DNA of 64,000 bases, taken from NCBI GenBank assembly GCA_025201805.1, contig MU619244.1:7729-71728 (forward strand), in the 5' to 3' direction. The notes beneath the pieces were generated by a model. That model was not told the DNA's origin. It ran no database searches and was given only the letters and a program-made list of their open reading frames with translations. The position numbers and the translations under genes are program-made. This stretch comes from Parasitella parasitica (taxonomy: Eukaryota > Mucoromycota > Mucoromycetes > Mucorales > Mucoraceae). Below are positions 11,533 to 23,569 of the stretch, one piece after another. Numbering within the stretch: position 1 is the first letter of the stretch; every line of letters starts with the position of its first letter.

Positions 11533-13475
11533 GTGGCATGTGTGTTTGTTTAAGGTCCATTGCTCAAACATGGTCCATGTAGACCAGAAAATAACGAAAG
11601 CAGCAAAGATGACATTTTCAGCCCAATTTCAATCATGCTGGAAGGCCTCTCGTTGCGATTTCGTTTTCATTTTGAGACATCCAAGCCCACAAACCGAATC
11701 GACAAGCCTGAATGGTATCTGCAGCATGTCAAGAATACAATTTCGACACACATGCCGTTTATCATGACAACCATCCAACCGCTCATAGAGGCAATGGCTA
11801 AAAATGGGCAGATTTACGCCAAAGATCAATTCATTCGAGGTCTATTGCAAGATGTCACTAGAAAATTACAAAATACAATGCCACAGGTGCTCGGCCATCC
11901 CAATTGGCTCAGCCATACCATCCATCAAGTGTTGGAGTTTGACAAGTCTTTGCAGGAAGAGTTTGCTTATGATCAATATAACACGCTGTCGGACGTCATT
12001 TTAGGCAATTCTGTCTGGTTCAATGCTTGGTTCCAAGCCGAGAAATCTTGTAAGTACATGCAGGGAAAGAGTGATTCCCAGTCTATTTATTCACCTCGTC
12101 AACAAGTTGCACAAAGTAGATATGATGAGATCTTGCTGGATAGCCAAGCTTTTGACATATACGCGGAGGATGATTTTGAAAAGCCTCAACAACAACAACA
12201 ACCTAACAGCAAACCCATCAAACGCACCAAGTCTGCTGTGAGGTTAATCAATCTCTTGGAAAACATCACTCAAGCTTATATGCTTGTGCCAAACCTTGTT
12301 CAGAAATTCAAATTCTTTGCTGACATCCAGTTGAATTTGCTGGGACAATACCAAAAACGACTGTCTACGGCCATAGATTCATTTGAGGCACTTAGTCTGA
12401 TTCGGTCCGTACCTGTGCCTGGTGCGCTTCCCGAGGCGGTTACTGGAGTGATGACAGCAACTGAAACAGGCGGTACTCTATCGGCATTGAACCGTCTATA
12501 CAGATGGTGGACTAGTGCTCGATCAATGAGCGATGTATTGAAGGATTGGACAGAGGAAGAGGTAGTGTGCTCTATTCAGACCAGATGTGGCAATTAACAT
12601 TGATGTCGAATAGCTATTTATCGATATGCAATTTCACATTAATCAAAATCCTGATTGTGTTCAAGACGTTTCTCAAGCAAACGGAAAGAATAGCTGCATG
12701 GTCCTATTACCCCACGAGCACAATGAAGGCTTGTTTTCAATGGCCATCACAGCTTATGAGCAACTGAATAAGCGAGCAGAGAAGATTATTGTCAAGATCG
12801 CCGTCAAGGAATGGACTACAGAGACAAGGCAGTATGCCAAAAAGTAAGACAGAGCCGACAAGCAGGGCTGCTGAGGAATCACAAGCTAACTATGTGCCGT
12901 AGGGATGTTTGGTGGCAAACATCAACAGAGACGCCAACTGAGATATCCGATGAATTGTATAGGCCTCTCCAAGATTTGCGAGTGATTTGGAATTATCTGT
13001 ACAGCATTTTACCCCGGGCAAATTTTTTGATTGTATATCGTCAAACACTTGGGGAAATCGAAAGCTGGTACTGGAAGAATATCATCACACAAAGTCAATT
13101 CTCTACAACAGGCGCAGATCAATTGGAAACCGATTTAAAGCAAGGACTCTGGAAGATTGGGCAGAAATGGGTGTTGAAGCCAGAGAATTTCATGAAAAAG
13201 TAAAGACCATGTTTTGCCTGAATCTGTTGCTATGGCTACTCACCTCGATACTTTTTACTAGATTGAAGGAAACTATTCAATTACTGACACTGCCATTTTC
13301 GTCCGAGCAAAGCGATCTACCCTCCTGCAATGTATTAATGAAGGCGCTTGCAGATAAGGATCAGTTAGAGCTAGTACAAAAGACGCTTTCAAAATTAGGA
13401 ATCGAAGTGCTGACTAATGGTGAAATAAGAGATGTGCTTAGAAGACGAAATGACATGTTGTATAGCTGGAGTTAA
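10646..13475 (+). CDS. RINT1/Tip20-family tethering subunit (Dsl1/NRZ complex)
   Basis: Member of the RINT1/TIP20 family, the subunit of the ER tether (yeast Dsl1 complex, animal NRZ) that captures Golgi-derived COPI vesicles. Exons: 10646..10777, 10832..11091, 11154..11468, about 11583..12561, 12614..12843, 12903..13199 and 13262..13475, for roughly 808 aa, the family length. Family marks are LSWPSP near 11370, LRFRFHFETSKPTNRIDKPE followed by WYL, QVLEFDKSLQEEF, WFNAWFQAEK, and the C-terminal helical region ending NGEIRDVLRRRNDMLYSWS. The N-terminal third is helical. All junctions are in phase except the third intron, which contains a 10-N gap plus a poly-A run; its acceptor (TGTAG at 11582) is the best in-phase choice but unproven, and a short exon could hide in the gap. 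Confidence 0.85.
11477..11531. other. assembly gap (10 N) plus long poly-A inside an intron
   Basis: Ten N at 11477-11486 are followed by about 45 A residues. This lies between a clear GTAAGT donor and the next coding exon, so the true intron length is unknown. Confidence 0.95.
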
Positions 13476-13595
13476 TAATTCATTCTATACTAATGAGACC
13501 CACCCAGACGGACTACTATTAAATTTATTCTGCATATCTTTGTGTTCCTCATTTTGTCTTCTCTTTTATTCTTAAATAAATAAATAAATAAAGAT

Positions 13596-14179
13596 ATGCC
13601 AACTGATTTGTCACCTCATTACAGCCAAGACTTCTTTGCAAACGCACAGGCGGCTATGGACGATTGGCATTATGAAATGAGAAGAGAGATTCAGGAGATT
13701 GTTGTAAGTTATAGGCTTGCTATTTCGACTGAACACAACATATTGACAACAGTAAATGATATCCTGCATAGCCTGGTCTTTACTTGGGTCCGTTTTCAGC
13801 TTGTCGCCATCAACTAGAAAGCCTAAAAAAAAATGGCATTACACATATTGTCTGCTTTGTAGACCAGAATGAATCACGACTATTTCAATTCGATACAATT
13901 TCACAATACTTTGGATTCGAAAAGTTTATTGTGAGCGACTCCAATCTTCAAAACCTTATACCATACTTTCCAGATATCTCTCGCTTTATCCACAATGTTA
14001 TATCACAGCAAGGGAAAGTCGTCGTTTGTTGTAACGGCGGCATGTCTCGCAGTCCAACGTTTGCCATCGCGTACGTTATGGAGAGATACAACATTGATGC
14101 TTCGCAGGCTTACCATTTTGTGCAAGCAAAAAGACTATGTATCAACCCAAACGATGGTTTCAAAAGCCAACTCAAAGTA

Positions 14180-14218
<39 letters not shown>

Positions 14219-14495
14219 TTACTGCCGAGGATGATGTGTTTAATTTCTCTCTTTCATTGAAAAACAGGAGTACGAGCCAATATACAAAGCACGACAAAAC
14301 TCAAGCTTCAATGAGGAAGAGGAAGGGTTGATGAAAAGACGACGGGGATCTGGACCTGACGACGATGAGAATGGAACTACAACCAGTGGACGACAGAGTT
14401 CTGGAGAAACTAAGAGATTTTATGGGCTAGAAGAACAACAGCAAAATGGTGTCAATGCCAATATGAGTGCAGGGTATTCATCGACGTTGTTGTAA
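13596..14495 (+). CDS. STYX-like dual-specificity phosphatase-fold protein
   Basis: Homologue of animal STYX, a DUSP-fold protein that binds phosphorylated MAPK partners. Exons 13596..13703, 13772..14176 and 14268..14495 give 246 aa. Landmarks are WHYEMRREIQEIVPGLYLGP at the N-terminus, GITHIVC, the D-loop region FIVSDSNLQNLIPYFPDISR, the P-loop VVVCCNGGMSRSP, and RLCINPNDGFKSQLKEYEPI, which closely follows the STYX signature. Animal STYX has Gly in place of the catalytic Cys. Here the aligned position is Cys, while the preceding conserved His is Cys, so activity is possible. The C-terminal 60 residues are acidic and disordered. The second intron contains a (TA)n run at about 14181-14213. It lies 120 bases downstream of RINT1 in the same direction. 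Confidence 0.87.
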
Positions 14496-14655
14496 GATAT
14501 AAAGTATAAACATGAAAGAGATAGATAATAAAAAACAGAAAAAAAAATCGCTCTGCCCTGGCCTATTTTATCAGTATATTTTGTTGGTATTGTCATAAAG
14601 ATTCATTGCATCCATCTTTCAAGAAGGATGGCCAGACAAACTACTGTATATCATA
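14496..14655. terminator. shared 3' region of convergent genes
   Basis: 160 bases separate the stop codons of the convergent STYX-like and MFS genes. AATAAAA at about 14526 on the plus strand is a candidate polyadenylation signal for the phosphatase gene. Confidence 0.35.
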
Positions 14656-16819
14656 TCATGGTGCTGTGGCTGGCTGCTCTTCATCGTCATATCCCTCTTG
14701 TGTTTCTCGCAACAGAGGCGCAATCATTTCTTGTCGATCTGTGAAATCGTCTGAATTTTCTCTCTTCTTCAAGCCATCTTTTCCTTGTAAATAATACACG
14801 TAGATCATGCTGGACATGAACAAGATTATGAGGAAACTAGCCGTTGTAAATCCCTTGTCTAAATCATTTTTGTGTCAATTTTTAACCGCTTTCTCGTTCT
14901 TCGTTTAAAACAAGACATGTGCACACTTACGGTAATAAGGAGCATCAGTAACAGGCCATAACACTAAAGGAGTCCAAGTATACATTAAAGAAGATGAAGT
15001 ATTCATGATAGCAATAGCCATTGCTCGCACTTGACTATTGGTTGATATCGTTTCGCTTGCCCATGTCATGATTATCTAATCCATCAAGTGTATTTGCAAA
15101 TATACGTTAGTCTTTGTAAGCTGCACGTTTACATAGAGATACTCTACCGAAGTCAACGACCTAAGGCCTGCATGCATAACTAAAAAGGCGATATACAAGA
15201 TCCAGAATGGCTGTACAAATGCAGCCAAAGAGCTATTTGAGATGCATAATTAGCATAAACGCTGCCCAAGCGAAAATCGGAAACGGTAGATTGTGCAACT
15301 TAATGGTAGCTCTTTCCAGTCTACTTACCACATGCCAATCAAGCCAAAGGTCGCTGGAATAAGAATACACCTACAATAGACTCGTATAAACGTTTCAGCT
15401 ACTCTTTTGGCCTGTTTCAATTGTCTTACCAAACCCGAGTGTTGTATCGGTCACTCAGGACCCCATTCAATAGGCCAAAAATCATGGTGATGATTGTGTC
15501 AGGCTATGTTTGTAGATGATTAGTCGATGCTGCAACACAAGTCGGCGATTGATTGCCGTACCGTCGTCAGGAGGTTTGCAGTAACCGCATCAAAGCCAAT
15601 CTTTTTGGCTACAATTCCAAGAACATGAGAGGCTCCCAATGAAATATGTATCGTAGCCCAACCAAAGACAAACGGATATATATACTTGTTTTTTAGCAGT
15701 AATTTGATTTTCGCGATCCGTTTACTCGCTGACAGCAGCTGTTCTTCTTTTGTGTTGTCAGCACCCATTCTGTGCACTGCCAAGTAGCCTTCTGATTGAT
15801 CCAGCCAAACCGTATTATGAGGGTAATCAGGCAAATAGTGGTAGCCCAATACAGCCAAGAGCAGTGTGATACTGGCATCAAACATAAACATCCATCGCCA
15901 ACTAAAAACATAACCGTAGCTGATATTTTAAAAGGTTTTCCTCTCCCAAAGTCTGTATATCATTACCCGCTAATTCCAAATACACCATCCAGCGTTTTCA
16001 GCATGACGGCTTGTACAACACCACTTAGACCGCTTCCGAAAGATCCGCATATCGTAATCAATGCTAGCCGCTTCCCCAGTTCTCTTTTCGTGTACCATGT
16101 GCCAATCAGAAATATAATCTATGGAAACAAGAAATCAGACACAGTAGTAAAGCTTATTTTCATTGGCATCTTGATTTACCCCTGGATAAAAGCCTGCTTC
16201 CGCCAACCCAAGCAAGAACCGGATCACATACACGCCCTGCACAGATTGAACGCAAGCCATGGCCAGTGTCAATATACACCATACGACTTCTAGAGCAGGC
16301 AAGTACCGTGAGGGCCTCATATAAGATAGCAGAATATTGGATGGAATTTGCATCCTAACACATACACAAGAAAAGTCAGGAATTGGTCAAACTGAGCTCA
16401 CTGGTATGTACAGTAGTTACGTCAAGTAGCCAATCATAAACAACACACCCATCCAATTGTACTGCAGACCCGTTACATTCAACTCTTCTTCCATGCCACT
16501 AATAAACGCATTTCCTGGCGACGATTTTATGTTATGTTAAAAACAGCAGACGTAGATGCTTACAACTGTTTTTACCCAGGTTGGTGTTGTCGAGCGCCTT
16601 GACAAGATTACCAAACATTGCAAAGACAAGCAGTCTTTTATCCAGCCGATGAACAAGTTCAACTTCATCGATACGGCTGTACGGCTTGGGCTCTGTCTCT
16701 TCCTCTTCTCTATAGGCGTCATTTCCTAGTCGATTCAGCGGAATAGATTGCTGCTGTTGCTGCTCTTGGTGCCATTCATTTGACCTTGAGGCTATTTCAA
16801 CACATTCGTCGTCTTTCAT
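14656..16819 (-). CDS. MFS transporter, Dal5-type anion:cation symporter family
   Basis: Plasma-membrane major facilitator of the fungal allantoate/vitamin permease group (ACS family). Ten exons close perfectly in phase: complement(14656..14858, 14931..15075, 15148..15232, 15329..15370, 15430..15503, 15562..15901, 15967..16118, 16180..16354, 16421..16514, 16576..16819), giving 517 aa. The N-terminal cytosolic segment has a poly-Q stretch and RLDKRLLVFAM. Then come DNTNLGNAFISGM, the QIPSNILL helix, RFLLGLAEAGFYPG (typical of this family), WRWMFMFDA, a long central loop (YLPDYPHNTVWLDQSEGYLA), LLNGVLSDRYNTRVW and VRAMAIAIMNTSSSL, with a charged tail. The substrate cannot be read from sequence; small carboxylates, allantoate and vitamins are transported by relatives. 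Confidence 0.88.
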
Positions 16820-17604
16820 TTCGCTTGTTTTATTTTATTTGTTATTACTATTACTATTACTATTGTAAATTAATTAGATAAGAGAAGAAGAAAAGGGGCG
16901 AAATTAAAACATGGGACGGCAAAGACCACTGCTCTCGCGTTGCAGCGCATGGAAAGAAAATCTTCTCTGTCAATGCCTGAATAACCAGGTTTTATAAAAG
17001 GCAACTCCGGGACCCCCTTATAATCAGCGTATCACGAAGAGAACGTTCCTACGTGTCTTTGTCTAGCAGGATTTGTCTGGAATAAATGTACACCTGCACC
17101 TGTGCCAGCAATAATTAGGCGCAATTCATCATCTTGAAATGGGGCAGCCTTGGATCTTTTTTTGAAAATCATTACCGGGTGTAAAAAGCTTGCTACACAG
17201 TTAGGATTCAGGTACGCCCGTTTTTAACGGAAAAAAAAAAAGGAAAAGCTAAAGGCCTAATGCTTTGTATACAAGCTGTGAGTATTCACTCTCCACAAAG
17301 CCATAAGCATGTAGCATGGAGATTCGGGAGATGTGTTTCAATCACTTGCAAAATTACCTCTCGATGTAGGTATGCGGGAATGATACAAAAAGCTATGCTC
17401 AAGAATCGTACTTTCTCTGTATAATTGATTTGTACAATAACCCTCTCCAAAAAAAAACAAGAAATCATCTCTGGGTTTCTGGAATTCCAAATGTCAGCTC
17501 TAGTTGAAAGCCCTGGAAAAGACAACTTCAAATCTCTAATTGTTCAAGCAGACTCCGCGTTGCAAGCGCCACATTCCATCTTTTTCACTTTCAACTTTAT
17601 ATAA
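16820..17604. promoter_or_regulatory. divergent intergenic region, MFS / F-box gene
   Basis: About 785 bases lie between divergent start codons. A TATA-like TTATAAAAGG is near 16992 and an A-run is at 17230. No operator or RNA gene is recognised. Confidence 0.3.
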
Positions 17605-19388
17605 ATGTACAAGCGAAAGCTGCCTACAACAGAGGCCAAAAAGGCCAAGCAAGCCAAATTAACGGCATCAAGCAGTCCGGGAGAGCCTTGGAAGCAAGTC
17701 TTTGCTGATGCAAGCACAGCGTTTCGAGAAAACAAGTACAAGGAATCGGTCGCACTTTTCAGCAGAGTGCTCAGCCTGAATCCCAACCACGTTACAACCA
17801 TTGATTGCCGTGCTGCCTGCTACGAAAAGCTAAATGAACTTGATCTCGCCATTCAGGATGCAGCAGCCATCATCAAGGTTGCGCCCAAAGAAGCAAGAGG
17901 ATACTTGAGGGCGGGGAAATTATTGTCGCTTCAACAAAAGCACAAGCAAGCTGTGAACATATACAAACGCGCATTGGCTCGTGTGGATACCCAAGATAAG
18001 CGCTACCAGCAAATCACATCTATGATGGCTATTGCGCAAAAGAAGGCTTCTCCTCCGCCGGTACATGATTTCGTGAAGGTGCTGCCGTACGACCTTATTT
18101 CTCTCATCTTCTCAGAGCTTTCGTTTGATCGTCGTATACAGTGTACGGGTGTTTCCCAAACTTGGCGACGCTTCGCACTTGGCTGGTCAGGCATGTGGCG
18201 AGATTTGGATTTTGGAGACAGAAAAGTGTCATTTACCGCCATCAAAAATTACCTCAGCTATGCACAGGGTCGACATGTGCGACGATTTGCCTTGATAAAT
18301 GCAGACAAAAGTAGGATGAAGAAAGTGCTGCAGCTGCTCATAGATATGGACTGTCAGTACATCGAAGCTTTAGGTAAGCTCTACACAACTGCAACATCAA
18401 GCAAAAGACGTAGGTTTATCGTGAATGAATAGATTTCGTCAGATGCGATATTCCGATCAATCTCCTCGGGCGTATGCTGAGGCTCGTTGGCAAACACGTC
18501 AGCAGTATCAGGATTGACGAATGCGATATACAAGTATCTACTGTATTCAGAGAGATATTGCCGCAATGCTCCCAACTGACGCATTTATCAATGCTTGGAA
18601 TCGAGACTGGAGACATGGACGATCTACAACAAAGCTTTGCGCCCTTCAACATAGCGCACATGAGGCTGTCTGTTAGTGGGGATGCACATTTGAATTGGAT
18701 ACTGTCGCAATGCAAACAGCTGAAAGTACTGGAAGTAAAAGCAGCAGATATTGCAATAAGAGATGTATTTACAGCCTTGATGTCTCTGCCCGATTTGAGG
18801 GAGATTTACTACGCCCATGGCCCAAACTACAAAGTGGATACAAAATGGCCAACACCAAACTTGACAACAAAACAAGCAGGACTCAGAATATGTCATGTTC
18901 GAGGCGATACCTCATTCACAGGGGAATTACTGGAATGCATTGTGAAGAGAGACCACAAAACTCTTGAGCAAATCTCGATATTTGAGTGCCCTTCTATGGA
19001 CAACGCTCTGGCCAGACTCGTGGTGGAACCAGGACTACCAAGCTTGGAAATATTAAATATCGACAGGCTAATCAGACTAGAGGAGTGGAATCTGCATACA
19101 GTCATTTCGTCATGTCCGACTATTCAAGAATTGAGCATGTCGTGGAATTCAGATGTGACAGACAGCGTATTGAATGATTTGAAAGCTGCTACCAAGACAT
19201 TGCGCAAGCTGGACATATCACATTGCAATAGCGTCACTGGAGTTGGGCTGCAGCAGGTCGTGCAGACACACCGAGCCACGCTGGAGAAGTTGGTGTTAAA
19301 TAACTGCCAAAGGATTAGCTCAGATGCTATTCGATGGGCATATGAAGTTTTGGGTAGAAGAGTAGTCGAGTGTAAGTATGACCGTTAG
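17605..19388 (+). CDS. TPR/F-box/LRR protein, Pof3/Dia2-like SCF subunit
   Basis: Predicted substrate receptor of an SCF ubiquitin ligase. Exons 17605..18373 and 18433..19388 give 574 aa. The order is: a basic N-terminus (residues 1-25, a possible nuclear signal); tetratricopeptide repeats about 27-150 (WKQVFADASTAFRENKYKES, AACYEKLNELDLAIQDAAAI, YLRAGKLLSLQQKHKQAVNI); an F-box about 160-200 (VKVLPYDLISLIFSELSFDR then VSQTWRRFA); and leucine-rich repeats to the end (LRKLDISHCNSVTGVGLQQV, LEKLVLNNCQRISSDAIRWA). The TPR plus F-box plus LRR combination is characteristic of fission yeast Pof3 and budding yeast Dia2, which act in replication and genome stability. Orthology is likely but rests on architecture. 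Confidence 0.85.
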
Positions 19389-19785
19389 GAACTTGTATAA
19401 GCGGGAATTCTCCCTCCCCACCACCACCACCCCCCCCAATGCTATTACAATTAAGGTTTTTTCCCACCCTCATCATACCTATAAATACAACATTTATGGC
19501 ATGATTGACATTGACATTTGACAGGACCAGTTTCCGTGCCATCTTGAATGAATATAAAAGTGTACATAATAAAATTGAATGGCATTTGCGTATACGCACA
19601 TGACAGATACAGGAGCATGTAGACACAGAAACGAGCAAATATTATATACTTTGACATGCTTTTGTCCCGTTCCGATGTGCTACGACTGGGCAGGATCGAC
19701 TGAGTATAGCAAACAAGAATACAATCTGTACAATTTTTTCTTGCTCTTTTTGCTTCTTTTTTTTTTCTTCTTCTGTATTTTCAGG
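19389..19785. other. intergenic, promoter of the arrestin gene
   Basis: C-rich and T-rich tracts only. The bases just before the arrestin start (pyrimidine run, then TTTTCAG) look like an intron acceptor, so an untranslated or short first exon may lie here. Confidence 0.3.
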
Positions 19786-21171
19786 ATGCCTATCGCTGTA
19801 CCATTCTTGACCGGCAATAGACAGCTATCTATTGAATTAGCAGAGCCTGTTGTTTTACTGAGGGGTCCACCGTCTGACCCTACAACGCATGTCTTGAGAG
19901 GCGAGGTGGAATTGATGTTGTCTAGACCAATGACAGCCAGTCAAGTCCTTGTCAATCTGGCTGGAAAATCAAACATGCTATGGCCTGAAGGTCTAGGAAG
20001 CAGAGGGTCCAAGATATATCATGAAAAAACCATTCTAGATCAGACGATTATTCTGGACAACCGACATGAAGATGATCAAATGCTGCCGGCCGGCTTGAAT
20101 CGATGGCCATTTGAATTCTTGATACCCAATCGTATGGTAGAGACAATCGAAGATGAGATGGCGCAGGTCTACTACTTTGTGTCTGCCACGGTCCAAAGGC
20201 CCGGCTTAGGCACTCCCAACCTGCGCTGTCGACGTAATATTCTTCTGCTGCGTACGCTGTCCTGGTCGGAAGATGTGATTGCGTCTCATGCGCTCCCTAC
20301 AACATCCATAGTCGCAGAGAGAAAGACGGACGCCTGCGATGCTACCATATACATTGAAAAATCAATCGTATCATCTGGCACCCAGTTTCCAATATCATTT
20401 GTGCTCACCACGCAGATGAAAAATGTCAGTCTAGAGGCCATTAATGTCACACTGACCGAAAAAAGGCTCTATCAAGTACCTGAATACAATGCACGGAGAG
20501 CCGAATTGCATGATTTCAAGCTGCAGCTAGCGTCTGTCACTGACATGACTGATTCGGAGCAAATGATTCAAGCGATGGTCCCTGCCTCAGAGGTACCTCT
20601 CCAGCAAATCCGCAGACTGTTCAGCGCTAAAAACGCACACATCCCTCTAGGAAACAGCCCTTTCCAGTACAGGTGTATCTTTACGCTACCCAACTGCCTC
20701 ACACTCAATCACACAACGTATTTCAAGGAGATGAATTTTTTACACCAACTGAAAATCGACATGGAGCTGTCTGTGCCGTCCACTGCAGTCAAGCCAAACT
20801 CGGGGCCATCGTCGAGCCAAGCTGTGCCTGAGTTGGTGAACACGGTTGAAAGAACCCACATTCATATGGAAACACCCATCACCATTCTGGATTGCCGGCT
20901 AAAAGAAGATTTCACAACACTGCCAACTTACCAAGAATCGATGTCTGACACAGCTGTCAACGAAGAAGATGCAGAAGATGTTCTTAAAAAGCGCGCAGGC
21001 TTCTTTATTTGCCCGTGCTATGTTGACTACAAGAAGAAAAGCTCGAAATTAAACGGCAAGGAAAGAATGATGATACGGCAGAACAATGGCGTAGAATCAG
21101 CGCCATCCAGCCAAAATTCAAGCACTGAAAACTTGCTGTTACCTCCCCCTCCTCCCTATTGTAATAAATAA
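19786..21171 (+). CDS. alpha-arrestin (ART family) with PPxY motif
   Basis: Arrestin-fold adaptor that recruits a Rsp5/NEDD4-type ubiquitin ligase to plasma-membrane transporters. From ATG 19786 it is 461 aa in one exon. An arrestin-N domain starts at about residue 13 (LSIELAEPVVLLRGPP, GEVELMLSRPMTASQVLVNL, LNRWPFEFLIPNRMVETIED), an arrestin-C domain follows (YIEKSIVSSGTQFPISFVLT onward), and the tail holds PTYQES and terminates in PPPPPYCNK, giving a PPxY ligand for WW domains. The frame stays open upstream to 19579, but that extension is mostly poly-F/L from a T-run and is rejected as coding. Which transporters it controls cannot be told. Confidence 0.87.
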   Translation: MPIAVPFLTGNRQLSIELAEPVVLLRGPPSDPTTHVLRGEVELMLSRPMTASQVLVNLAGKSNMLWPEGLGSRGSKIYHEKTILDQTIILDNRHEDDQMLPAGLNRWPFEFLIPNRMVETIEDEMAQVYYFVSATVQRPGLGTPNLRCRRNILLLRTLSWSEDVIASHALPTTSIVAERKTDACDATIYIEKSIVSSGTQFPISFVLTTQMKNVSLEAINVTLTEKRLYQVPEYNARRAELHDFKLQLASVTDMTDSEQMIQAMVPASEVPLQQIRRLFSAKNAHIPLGNSPFQYRCIFTLPNCLTLNHTTYFKEMNFLHQLKIDMELSVPSTAVKPNSGPSSSQAVPELVNTVERTHIHMETPITILDCRLKEDFTTLPTYQESMSDTAVNEEDAEDVLKKRAGFFICPCYVDYKKKSSKLNGKERMMIRQNNGVESAPSSQNSSTENLLLPPPPPYCNK

Positions 21172-23569
21172 TCTCGCCCCTTTCGGCGAGCTGAACATTT
21201 GCAAATAAAGTCCTATTCAATAATGGTGCAAAGCAATTGCTCTATATAATGTCTCGTGTTGAGAATTTTTTTGCAATAGAATATTACGCAGCACAATTTT
21301 CTCAGAGTATTCTGACATGAAAACATCCCTGTTTACACAAACAACAGCGCTTTTTATTTTTTTGTATTCTTTTATGCTTGTCTCTCATCGACTTCTCGCC
21401 ACTGTTGGTTCATAGCAAGTAGGCCACGTTATGGTCGATCCCAATTCATCCATCTTTTTCACAAATTGTACTACAACTCATTCTTTGTTTTTTGTTTTTT
21501 TTAACCCTGGCGTAATGATCCAAGCGATCATTGCATAATGATTTGTATGCAAATGTTTATTAGTTAGTAAATTATCCCAACACATATGAATACAATAAGT
21601 CGTCCAGGTGAAATGAACATAAGTGAAATTTATCTTTTTTTCTTTCTTCTACATGTTTGTTGCTGCCACAATCCCAATAAACATACCATTATATTACTTG
21701 ACCATCATTGATACCTTTCATCTCTCACAACATAGCATTGGTATTTGTCGTATACTTTGTAATTAGTAACATTAGCCGATCATAGCCCAACAATAGGATC
21801 AACCAAATTATACAACTCAACAACTTATTTTATCGCATTGAGTCCTGACCTACCGCACGCGGCTCCACCTAGTTGGAATACCTCTTTTACACAGCATGCT
21901 TTCCTTCACAAAAACAAAGCTTTTCAATCTCATCATCATCATCATCATCATCATCGCGCCACGCTTGATAATGGCGGCCTCTTTAGCAGTAACTTTTCTT
22001 CTAATGATAATGTAAATGTTGCCTTTAATACAGTATAAAGAAATAGTAGGTTTTAGTGCATAACTTCGGCTAAAGACACCGCTTATCCAAGATTTAAAAT
22101 ATCATCAACAGGACCTAAAATCACCAGTTTCATCAGATTTATGCCTCGTTCCTTATGCATGCTTATACAGAAAAATTTGCCGCTGAAAAATGTCAATTTT
22201 TCACAGAAAATACATACAATTGCATAAAGAACAAATCAAGTTATATTCTAAGCTTGTCTGATACCGTCATGATGAGGGCTAACCAATATACTTTAGCTCT
22301 TCTATTTGACACAAATGTCAAGACTTCTCCGCAAAAATGGTTTCTTTTCGACTGTTATAGTATGCCCATAGACATACTACGGAGTCGATATTTTCTTCGT
22401 TAAAAGTGCATGTTTTATTCATTAATAGACATCAAAGTATACACATAATAATGAATATTCAGGAAAAGTGGAGAAGAAGATACGATGCATCAGCAAAAAT
22501 AGCGGAGAAATGTTGGTACAAACCATATAAAAACATTATTTGTGGCAAGGCCCTACACCATTCTTTCTCTCTCTCTCAGCCTGCTGCGAAATATTACAAT
22601 ACTCTATTAAAATTATATTACAGAATTTAATAGTTATCCAGATATTAGAAATAGTATATGTACCTTTCTTTATAAAGCCCTCAAAACAATCAAAAGCAAA
22701 GAATGCAATCACATTATTTTGACTCCGTCGTCATGCCAACCGTTCCTGTATTGGATATAAGGTTAGATGTCGCCGGAAACTCTATAATAAACAGAATTAG
22801 TCATGAAATATCCTCTAAAAGAAACCATTTAATCAGTTCAAATAATTCTGATGAACGAAGCTAAACTTGTCAATGAATGACTCAACCATTCATAATGATT
22901 AGCTAATTGAATAAAAAAAAAAGAGGGGCATGAATTATGTGGCTAAACTTCACAAGTTCACAGTAAGAAGAAAAAAAGCTGTCGACCGAGTAGCTCAAAT
23001 CAGTAAGCATTGGGCTAATTTGTATTTGTTGATATTACTCTCTTTAGAAGGGAAATGACCTTTTTTTGAAGAGTAATCAGCCTAGGTCTGCTGATCGCGA
23101 AAACTGTTTGTTACTTCATCAACATTTATACTGTTATAGTACATGTGTTTATTTTTCAATGCACAAGCAAAGCTGTAATGGCTTACCATTAATTAATTGC
23201 CTATAAATGGATAAAATATAAATGTGCACATTATCTTTGGTAGAAATGCATTGGAATGCATGCGTTTTCGTCTTGATTGCATTATGCCACACACACACAC
23301 ACACTTTAGGTGTCATCAAGCTCTGGAGTCTTTTCTCCTCCTCCCCCCCCCCTTTTTTTTTTAGTTACCATAAATACCTATATCTCCCGTCGACAGATTA
23401 CAAGTATGATAAAGTATGAGATTAAGTTTTTATATAAGTTGATAATTTTAAAATGTGATGACATTCATCGAAAATAAATAAAAAAAAAAAAAAGAGGGAA
23501 TACAATATATGATGATAGGGTCATGCAGAAATTAGAGATAAAAAAAAAGAAAATACACTTGCGGTTTGA
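21172..23569. other. gene-poor intergenic region
   Basis: No gene is supported. The region contains one copy of dispersed repeat B (21955-22216), a (TCA)n tract at about 21928-21955 that would encode eight His in a spurious ORF, a CA dinucleotide run at 23287-23305, and C and T homopolymers near 23340. Confidence 0.5.
21955..22216 (+). repeat. dispersed repeat family B, copy 1
   Basis: Collinear with 60003-60288 at about 70-75 percent by eye. Shared landmarks in order are a TCATCATC tract, CTTCTAATGA, TAACTTCGRCTAAAGACA, CTATCCAAGATTT, TTGCATGC-like and AAAATGYCAATTTTC. No terminal inverted repeats or transposase were recognised, and identity fades after the listed end. Confidence 0.65.

Noticed and set aside
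19579-19785. N-terminal extension of the arrestin ORF
   Set aside because: It is mostly Phe/Leu from a T-run and precedes an intron-acceptor-like TTTTCAG; arrestin homology starts right after ATG 19786.
21838-22038. 66-codon ORF with eight consecutive His
   Set aside because: It has no ATG start, the His run is a (TCA)n microsatellite, and the segment lies inside repeat B, whose other copy does not keep the frame.
23287-23305. CA-repeat considered as part of a repeat array or CRISPR
   Set aside because: It is a plain dinucleotide microsatellite; no spaced direct repeats are present anywhere in the window.
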